A program made the translations under genes and the position numbers. DNA of 11,093 bases. It comes from DAOMOD01 sp964526035 (GTDB taxonomy: Bacteria > Pseudomonadota > Gammaproteobacteria > Xanthomonadales > BPKI01). The DNA is taken from positions 1 through 11,093 of the forward strand of contig CAZGKE010000115.1 of NCBI GenBank assembly GCA_964526035.1. The letters run 5' to 3'. Below, in pieces: positions 6,719-11,093 of the stretch. Positions within the stretch are counted from its first letter, which is position 1; every line of letters starts with the position of its first letter. Below the pieces are notes generated by a model. That model was given only the letters and a program-made list of their open reading frames with translations, ran no database searches and was not told where the DNA came from.

Positions 6719-7236
6719 TGCTCGGCCAACTCTCGGCGTGTGCAGCCGCACTTCTCCTGTGCGGCTGCAGTACGTCGCCAGTCAGCATCGATGCCGCCAC
6801 CGATGTGCCGAACAGAATCAACCACCGCGGCGCCGACCTGGAGCATTGCGGTTACAGCGTGGCCACGTTCCTGGACCGTCGACCCGACGGTCAAGCCAGC
6901 ACATTGGCTGGCCGTGCCGTCGTCATCGACGGCATCGATGCGCGGGTGCGCAAGTCCCTGGAGGGCTACGGGGTTGACGTGGGCGGAACAGAACGACTGG
7001 AGCTGGAACTGCTGTCGGCGTACGGCTACAGCAAGGCGACCTCGATGACCTTCACGACCGTCCTGCGCACGCACGTGGACGGCGAACCACTGTTGGCCCG
7101 CGGCACTCATACCACGGTGAACTGGGCGAGTGGTAACGCCGAGATCACGAAAGGCCTGCTGACAAGCGTCGACGCGGCGGCCGCCCGGCTCGTCGAACTG
7201 CTTGCGCAGGCATGCCGTTCGTCCCACGCAGGATAG
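6718..7236 (+). CDS. Putative small lipoprotein, second of a coupled pair
   Basis: The start ATG 6718 overlaps the TGA of the previous gene (TGATG), a classic arrangement for translational coupling. A GTG at 6715 is a less likely start. The product is 172 residues. The signal peptide has hydrophobic core 9-14 and lipobox L-C-G-C with lipidated Cys17; the Cys at -2 is unusual. The mature part resembles YajG/DUF4410-like lipoproteins in outline. It has V-V-I-D-G-I-D-A-R-V-R-K-S-L, a long beta-rich middle (E-L-E-L-L-S-A-Y-G-Y ... F-T-T-V-L-R-T), and a C-terminal helix ending in C-R. That resemblance is weak. Likely anchored in the outer membrane beside the product of the upstream gene. It has no recognisable catalytic residues. 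Confidence 0.8.
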   Translation: MLGQLSACAAALLLCGCSTSPVSIDAATDVPNRINHRGADLEHCGYSVATFLDRRPDGQASTLAGRAVVIDGIDARVRKSLEGYGVDVGGTERLELELLSAYGYSKATSMTFTTVLRTHVDGEPLLARGTHTTVNWASGNAEITKGLLTSVDAAAARLVELLAQACRSSHAG

Positions 7237-7260
7237 GCTGCACGGGGCGCTTTCGCGCTG

Positions 7261-7365
7261 ATGCCGGTCTTCGGCCAAGGCAATGCACCGGTCATCTCGC
7301 TGCTCCCAAACCGTAACGCCCGCGCCACCCGCGTCCGCCAAGCCTTGGCCGAACGCATCAATACC
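7261..7365 (+). pseudogene. Fragment of the 3' region of a second patatin-like gene
   Basis: Translated from 7261, the first 33 codons match residues 608-640 of the intact patatin-like protein at 23 of 33 positions (M-P-V-F-G ... A-P-V-I-S-L-L ... A-R-A-T ... R-Q-A-L ... R-I), in the same orientation. Homology starts abruptly at the methionine codon and fades after about 7365. The catalytic part is missing and nothing before 7261 resembles the gene. The frame happens to stay open to 7533 but has no ribosome binding site. It is the leftover of another family copy, more diverged than the 5' head at 1010. Confidence 0.7.
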
Positions 7366-7461
7366 GCGCCGATGCTGCATTCCTGTTCACAAGCATGCGG
7401 CTGGCGCTGGTCCGGAGCGCGTGTAGGCGAGCGCGAGCCTGAACACGGTGTGTCTGGCCCT

Positions 7462-7490
7462 TTGACCTCAGGATGTACCGCGTTTACCCT
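7462..7490 (+). promoter_or_regulatory. Candidate promoter of the anchor-D surface protein
   Basis: TTGACC (7462-7467, 5 of 6) and TACCCT (7485-7490, 3 of 6 but with the important first, second and last bases) are spaced by 17 bases. A start near 7497 would leave a leader of about 57 bases. An inverted repeat, CCCGAT / ATCGGG (7491-7510), lies directly after the -10 box and could be an operator or a 5' mRNA hairpin. The rest of the gap 7366-7547 shows nothing else recognisable. Confidence 0.4.
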
Positions 7491-7540
7491 CCCGATACCG
7501 GATCATCGGGTCACCTGTTCCGGCACAGCTTGATTGAGCC

Positions 7541-7546
7541 AAGGAG
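7541..7546 (+). promoter_or_regulatory. Ribosome binding site that decides the start at 7554
   Basis: AAGGAG ends one base before ATG 7548 but seven bases before ATG 7554. The second spacing is normal and the first is not functional, so translation should begin at 7554. Confidence 0.6.
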
Positions 7547-7553
7547 CATGCAC

Positions 7554-9596
7554 ATGCGCCGTCCCGACCACGTCTCTCTGCTTTCCTCGCTGCTCGTCGT
7601 TTCGCTCGCCACCCTGATCGTGGCAGTGCCCGCCTCCGCCCAGACTGTCGACGTGGATCTGATCGCCCTGGAGGGCTCGACTACGCCTGAGACCGGGGGC
7701 GACCCGATCTCGAATCTCAACTCGCCGTTCACCAACGGCAATGGGCAGGTGGGGTTTACCGGATCCGTGGCGCGAGCATCCGGAACCGACAACTTTGTCT
7801 GGTTCGACACCGGCATCGTCTGGTTCAACAGCGATGCCGCACCGGGGAACGTGCTGACCGGCGCCGAGGGAACGATGGGAATCGGCGACGCCGGCCAGTT
7901 CAACTACAGCCCGTCGGTCGACGGCGAGGATTCAGTGTGGACGCAGGATGGATTGCTGCTGCGCGGCGATGACCCGGCGCCCGGCGCGCCGGGGCAGTTC
8001 TCGAGCTTCAACAGCCGGCCGCAGATGCTGCCCGACGGCACCGCAATATGGATCGGCGGGCTGACCAACACCCTGGGTGGCGCCAGCCAGGCCAGGGCAC
8101 TGTTCCGCGCCACGGACACCGCGACGCCGGTCATCGAGATCGTGCTCCAGTCGGGCGATATGGTCGGTGGCTTCCCCATCGACTCCCCTTCCGGCGTCGG
8201 CTTCGACTACCAGCTCTCCAACAACGGCGCGCACCACATCCACGTGCTGTTGCTCGACACTGGCGGTGCCACCGACGATGGCGTCATCTACGTGAACGGC
8301 GCAGTCGTGGCGCGGGAGCTTTCCCCGGTACCCGGCGGCCTGCCCGCCGAAAACTGGGACAACTTCGACAACGTCAGCATCAACAATGCTGGGGACTTCA
8401 TCTTCAGCGGCGACACCGACGGGCCAACCGCGACCGACGAGTTCATCGCCTACAACGGCACCATCGGTCTGCGCGAGGGCGACGTCGTCGACGGCGTGAC
8501 GCTCGGCACAGCGGTGAACGCGGCGGCGATCAACGACCTTGGCCAGGCCGTGTTCATCTGGAACGCGGCGGGCGGTATAGAACATCTGTTCTTCGCCGCA
8601 GACGCCTCCAACCTCGCCGGCGCGGTGCGTCTGCTCTCGACCGATGACCTTGTCGACGTTGACGGCGACACGATCGCCGACTTTCAGGTCACCGACTTCA
8701 ATGCCTCCACCGTCGTCGGCCCCGGCCTCGACCTCGCAGAGGACAGCTTCATCTACGTCGAGGTCGACCTGGCGGCCGTGGGACCGCCGCTCGGTCCCGA
8801 GGTCGAAGCGATCATCCGCCTCGGCCTGCCGGTGCCCGACATCGCAGTAGCGCCCACGTCGCACGACTACGGCATGGTCACCACCGGCATGACCGCGTCG
8901 CACAGCTTTACCGTCGAAAACGTCGGCGGCGCCGATCTCAGCGTCGCCTCGACCGTGATCAATGGTGACGCCGACTTCCAGATCGTTGCCGGCGGCGGTG
9001 CCTTCGTGCTCGCGCCCGGCGAAACGGAAGTGATTGAAGTCGAATTCACGCCCGCAGCCCCGGGTGGCAGGAACGCAGACCTCGAAATCGCGAGCGACGA
9101 CCCCGATACGCCTCTGCTCGCTGTGGCACTGAGTGGCGAGGGCGTCGCCGGCACGGCGCCGGCCATCGCAGTCACCCCACCGTCTCATGACTATGGCGCC
9201 GTAGCGGTCGGTGGCGTGGCGACGCAGGCCTTCACCGTAGAGAACACCGGCACGGCCGATCTCGACGTCACTTCGACCGTGATCACGGGTATCGACGCCA
9301 TCGACTTCCAGATTGCGGCAGGCGGCGCCGCGTTCACCCTGGCGCCGGGCATGACTCAGGTGATTGACATCGAGTTCGCACCTGGCAGCCTCGGTGCCAA
9401 GAGTGCCGGCCTCGAGATCGCCAGCAACGATCCGGGCGCTCCACTGCTGGTGGTGCCGCTGGCCGGCGAGGGGACCGCGCCCTTCGGCATCCCTGCCGCA
9501 GTACCGGTCCCGACGGCCTCACCGCTTGTTCTTTGGGTGCTGACGGTACTGCTGCTCGGGCTCGGGGTGGGAGTGCTGCGTCTGCGGACACCTTAG
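7554..9596 (+). CDS. Secreted surface protein: DUF7453-like region, two choice-of-anchor-D repeats, IPTL-like sorting tail
   Basis: The product is 680 residues. A Sec signal peptide ends in A-S-A-Q (about residues 27-30). Residues 30-428 hold repeated 'N-x-x-G-Q/D-x-x-F' and 'R-E-G/L-S-P-x-P-G' units (S-I-N-N-A-G-D-F-I-F, A-I-N-D-L-G-Q-A-V-F), the pattern of DUF7453-type or choice-of-anchor extracellular regions, probably a beta-propeller. Two homologous Ig-like domains of the ASPM-SPD-2-Hydin/anchor-D type follow (about 429-535 and 536-642), each with S-H-D-Y-G, F-T-V-E-N and L-A-P-G motifs. The tail has V-P-V-P-T-A-S, a hydrophobic helix (about 655-675) and a final R-L-R-T-P. This is the three-part layout of IPTL-/PEP-CTERM protein-sorting signals. 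It is likely exported and held at, or processed from, the envelope. It ends three bases from the opposing gene. Confidence 0.85.
   Translation: MRRPDHVSLLSSLLVVSLATLIVAVPASAQTVDVDLIALEGSTTPETGGDPISNLNSPFTNGNGQVGFTGSVARASGTDNFVWFDTGIVWFNSDAAPGNVLTGAEGTMGIGDAGQFNYSPSVDGEDSVWTQDGLLLRGDDPAPGAPGQFSSFNSRPQMLPDGTAIWIGGLTNTLGGASQARALFRATDTATPVIEIVLQSGDMVGGFPIDSPSGVGFDYQLSNNGAHHIHVLLLDTGGATDDGVIYVNGAVVARELSPVPGGLPAENWDNFDNVSINNAGDFIFSGDTDGPTATDEFIAYNGTIGLREGDVVDGVTLGTAVNAAAINDLGQAVFIWNAAGGIEHLFFAADASNLAGAVRLLSTDDLVDVDGDTIADFQVTDFNASTVVGPGLDLAEDSFIYVEVDLAAVGPPLGPEVEAIIRLGLPVPDIAVAPTSHDYGMVTTGMTASHSFTVENVGGADLSVASTVINGDADFQIVAGGGAFVLAPGETEVIEVEFTPAAPGGRNADLEIASDDPDTPLLAVALSGEGVAGTAPAIAVTPPSHDYGAVAVGGVATQAFTVENTGTADLDVTSTVITGIDAIDFQIAAGGAAFTLAPGMTQVIDIEFAPGSLGAKSAGLEIASNDPGAPLLVVPLAGEGTAPFGIPAAVPVPTASPLVLWVLTVLLLGLGVGVLRLRTP
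8838..9479 (+). repeat. Tandem pair of anchor-D (Ig-like) coding repeats
   Basis: Two units of about 320 bases (about 8838-9158 and 9159-9479) encode closely related domains inside the surface protein. Matching blocks include F-T-V-E-N and F-Q-I and the shared ends, V-A-L-S-G-E-G and V-P-L-A-G-E-G. The units have diverged at the DNA level, so this is an old internal duplication. Confidence 0.75.
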
Positions 9597-9599
9597 CCG

Positions 9600-10106
9600 T
9601 CAGAAATAGCCCACCAATCGTCCGAGCAGGACCGCGCTCAGCCACAGCGCAATCGACAATGCCGCCAGGACGCGAAGGGCGGTGCCCTTCGCGTCGCCAT
9701 CGACAGCACGGGGCGGGAGTCGAGGCGCGTCTGTCGCGACAGCGCGCCGCATCAATGCCCGCACAATCACGACGTTGATGCCGGCGACGGCAATGACGCC
9801 GAGCTTGGCAAGGAACAGCGGGGAGGCCAGGTATTCGCTGGCGCGCGTCGCAAACAGCGCCATGCCGGTGGCTGCCGCCAAGGCGAATCCGGCGATGGCG
9901 ACCGGCACCAGCACGCGAACGAGATCGGACTGGCGCACGTCGCGCCACACGCCGACGAGGCGCAGATCCAGCGCCACGACTGTGCCCACCAGCAGCGCGA
10001 TGCCAAGCACGTGCCCGGCATTCACCAGCGGGTAGACCAGCACCGATTGCCGCAGCGCCGCGACCGGCGCCCAGGCCTCGATCGCGGCGGCCAGGCTTTC
10101 GATCAA
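9600..10106 (-). CDS. DUF6644-like four-helix membrane protein
   Basis: TTG 10106-10104 is the only usable start in the open frame. It overlaps the TGA (10105-10103) of the preceding minus-strand gene by two bases, so coupled translation is likely. The product is 168 residues with four predicted membrane helices (about 26-50, 64-88, 93-118, 142-165). The first contains Y-P-L-V-N-A-G-H-V-L-G followed by a G-x-x-x-x-L-D-L-R-L-V-G stretch, the pattern I associate with DUF6644 proteins. His32 in this motif is the only histidine in the protein. The neighbour is a DUF6152-like periplasmic protein, a recurring partnership as far as I recall. The role is unknown; a redox or metal-linked envelope function is only a guess. 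Confidence 0.8.
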   Translation of the reverse strand: MIESLAAAIEAWAPVAALRQSVLVYPLVNAGHVLGIALLVGTVVALDLRLVGVWRDVRQSDLVRVLVPVAIAGFALAAATGMALFATRASEYLASPLFLAKLGVIAVAGINVVIVRALMRRAVATDAPRLPPRAVDGDAKGTALRVLAALSIALWLSAVLLGRLVGYF

Positions 10107-10480
10107 TCGTCGATCCGCTCAGGGTAGAGATCGTGATTGGCGCCGTCGATGACGATGCGCACGGCCTTGACCAGTCGTTCGCCCTCGCGCGCCGACGGGT
10201 TGCCGATGACGGTCAAGCGGGCGCCCACCCTCAGCTTGGCGTCGGTGAGGCCGGCACGTTCATTGCGCCACGGTTGTCCCACTTCGATGGTCCAGCTCAC
10301 TCCGTCGACATCGAGTTTCAGTTCGCCGTGCGGGTTGCCAAGCCGCACCTCGGCAACTTCTCCCTCGACTTCCGTCAGTTGGTCGCTGGCCCAACCCCAA
10401 CCGTGATGGGCAAGAACCGGTATCGCCGCCAGGAAAAGGGCGGTCGCCGCGGCAAGGTGTGCGTAGAAGCGAATATGCAT
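10103..10480 (-). CDS. DUF6152-like periplasmic protein
   Basis: ATG 10480 is preceded by GAGGAGG (10492-10486), five bases away, the strongest ribosome binding site in the window. The product is 125 residues. The signal peptide has a hydrophobic core at about 9-21 and probable cleavage after A24, leaving a mature protein that starts H-H-G-W-G-W. Further on come N-P-H (49-51), a W-T-I-E strand, Q-P-W and a V-G-A-R-L-T-V-I-G-N-P strand, suggesting a small OB-like beta barrel. The A-H-H start plus N-P-H and the conserved tryptophans fit DUF6152. It is cotranslated with the membrane protein downstream (TTGA overlap). Function is not established; histidines at the mature N-terminus could bind a metal. 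Confidence 0.82.
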   Translation of the reverse strand: MHIRFYAHLAAATALFLAAIPVLAHHGWGWASDQLTEVEGEVAEVRLGNPHGELKLDVDGVSWTIEVGQPWRNERAGLTDAKLRVGARLTVIGNPSAREGERLVKAVRIVIDGANHDLYPERIDD

Positions 10481-10492
10481 GACAGCCTCCTC

Positions 10493-10698
10493 TATGCGTG
10501 CAGCGGGATTGCGCCACGAAGAGGGTAGCGCACCCAGGATCGGATTGCGTCATTGCGGCGTGCACGCGTGTGCCGCGCCGGCACCTTGGCGCGATGCCGT
10601 CATTCGGCAGGGTTCTCGCGACCCTGGGAACCTGTCCAGGACGGCGGCCGGCATGCTGCAAGCGGGACTCCAGGGAGAACCGTGAAGCCCTTTGCTTT
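10493..10698. other. Spacer between two minus-strand genes
   Basis: About 200 bases separate the DUF6152-like gene from the upstream small membrane-protein gene. I see overlapping short inverted repeats (CAGGGT/ACCCTG at 10608-10626 and CCTGG/CCAGG near 10623-10640) but no convincing -35/-10 pair on the minus strand. Any promoter for the DUF6152/DUF6644 pair should lie here. Confidence 0.3.
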
Positions 10699-11082
10699 TC
10701 AGCCTGGAGGGACGCCAGCTTTCGACTGACGCTTGCTGTCGCCACCGGCTGCTGCCTTCCGGAACAGCCAGGCCGAAACGAGCCAAGGCACGACGAGACA
10801 TGCCGTCAGGACGGCCCCCTCGACCGAACCAAGAATCAGCGCGATCAGTGCGACGACGGCTTGGGCAATCGCCGTTGCCACCAGCGCGATCGCCATGCCC
10901 TGCGGTCCGCATCGTGCCATGCCGGCGCCGACGATGCCGATCAGCAGTACCCCTGCATACATCAGATTGGCAGGGTTGCTCGGATTGCCGATGAAGCCGA
11001 CCGCAAGGTTGGCCCAGACGATGAGGAAGGCGGTCGCGAGTGTCACGCCCGCAGCTGCGCGATATGCGGTGCTGGCACTCAT
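10699..11082 (-). CDS. Small four-helix membrane protein, unknown function
   Basis: ATG 11082 gives a 127-residue protein ending at TGA 10701-10699. No clear ribosome binding site is visible in the 11 bases left before the window edge, so a different start cannot be excluded, although the predicted first helix begins sensibly after a short soluble N-terminus. Four hydrophobic segments lie near 9-29, 38-57, 61-83 and 87-106, with a loop G-N-P-S-N-P-A-N between the first two. The tail is basic (R-K, K-R-Q-S-K). I have no family name for it and see no catalytic or metal site. It points the same way as the DUF6152/DUF6644 pair but is 218 bases away, so shared transcription is uncertain. Confidence 0.7.
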   Translation of the reverse strand: MSASTAYRAAAGVTLATAFLIVWANLAVGFIGNPSNPANLMYAGVLLIGIVGAGMARCGPQGMAIALVATAIAQAVVALIALILGSVEGAVLTACLVVPWLVSAWLFRKAAAGGDSKRQSKAGVPPG

Positions 11083-11093
11083 GCGCGTGGCCA

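Noticed and set aside
1010..7236. Possibility that the patatin region is an antiphage effector (CBASS-like)
   Set aside because: CBASS patatin effectors sit beside a CD-NTase synthase, which is absent here. The polytopic membrane domain and the neighbouring lipoproteins do not fit that system.
7932..9188. Minus-strand open frame of 418 codons opposite the surface-protein gene
   Set aside because: Shadow of a well-supported secreted protein; no start signal and no recognisable domains.
10550..10912. Minus-strand open frame of 120 codons overlapping the small membrane-protein gene
   Set aside because: It overlaps the better-supported four-helix protein in another frame and has no ribosome binding site.

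Overview
The window is GC-rich DNA (roughly 65% by eye) from a Gram-negative bacterium. Several features point to the Xanthomonadales/Lysobacterales, possibly near Rhodanobacteraceae: a secreted CSLREA beta-helix protein ending in an F-A-D-G-F-E tail, a 'choice-of-anchor' surface protein with an IPTL-like C-terminal sorting signal, two lipoproteins, and a dispersed palindromic repeat that reads W-V-P-A-F-A-G-T-T. This placement is inferred from family habits; there is no rRNA or phylogenetic marker here.

Layout, left to right. (1) The 3' part of an unrecognised coiled-coil-rich gene (2-727). (2) A mosaic segment (about 770-1584). It holds a palindrome-bearing flank, an inserted REP-like repeat, and the 5' head of a broken patatin-like phospholipase gene. 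(3) A secreted parallel beta-helix protein (1585-3198). (4) A second copy of the same flank (about 3443-3550), followed by the intact patatin-like phospholipase with seven predicted N-terminal membrane segments (3576-5681). (5) A stack of palindromes, a good sigma70-type promoter, and a translationally coupled pair of lipoproteins (5840-6718, 6718-7236). (6) A fragment of the 3' region of another patatin paralogue (about 7261-7365), then a probable promoter. (7) A large secreted protein with two tandem Ig-like anchor-D repeats and a C-terminal membrane sorting helix (7554-9596). (8) On the minus strand, a DUF6644-like membrane protein and a DUF6152-like periplasmic protein, overlapping by 2 nt, and upstream of them a small four-helix membrane protein.

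The most distinctive signal is that the intact patatin-like gene lies between two partial relatives: a 5' head 2.6 kb upstream and a 3' piece 1.6 kb downstream. The head shares a 188-bp stretch of perfect identity with the intact gene, while the DNA on both sides has clearly diverged. This looks like a decayed tandem array with later gene conversion, or a duplication site where accessory genes (beta-helix, lipoproteins) were placed between the copies. Most products are predicted to act at or outside the inner membrane (membrane lipase, lipoproteins, secreted repeat proteins). No CRISPR array, tRNA, rRNA, integrase or transposase gene was seen.
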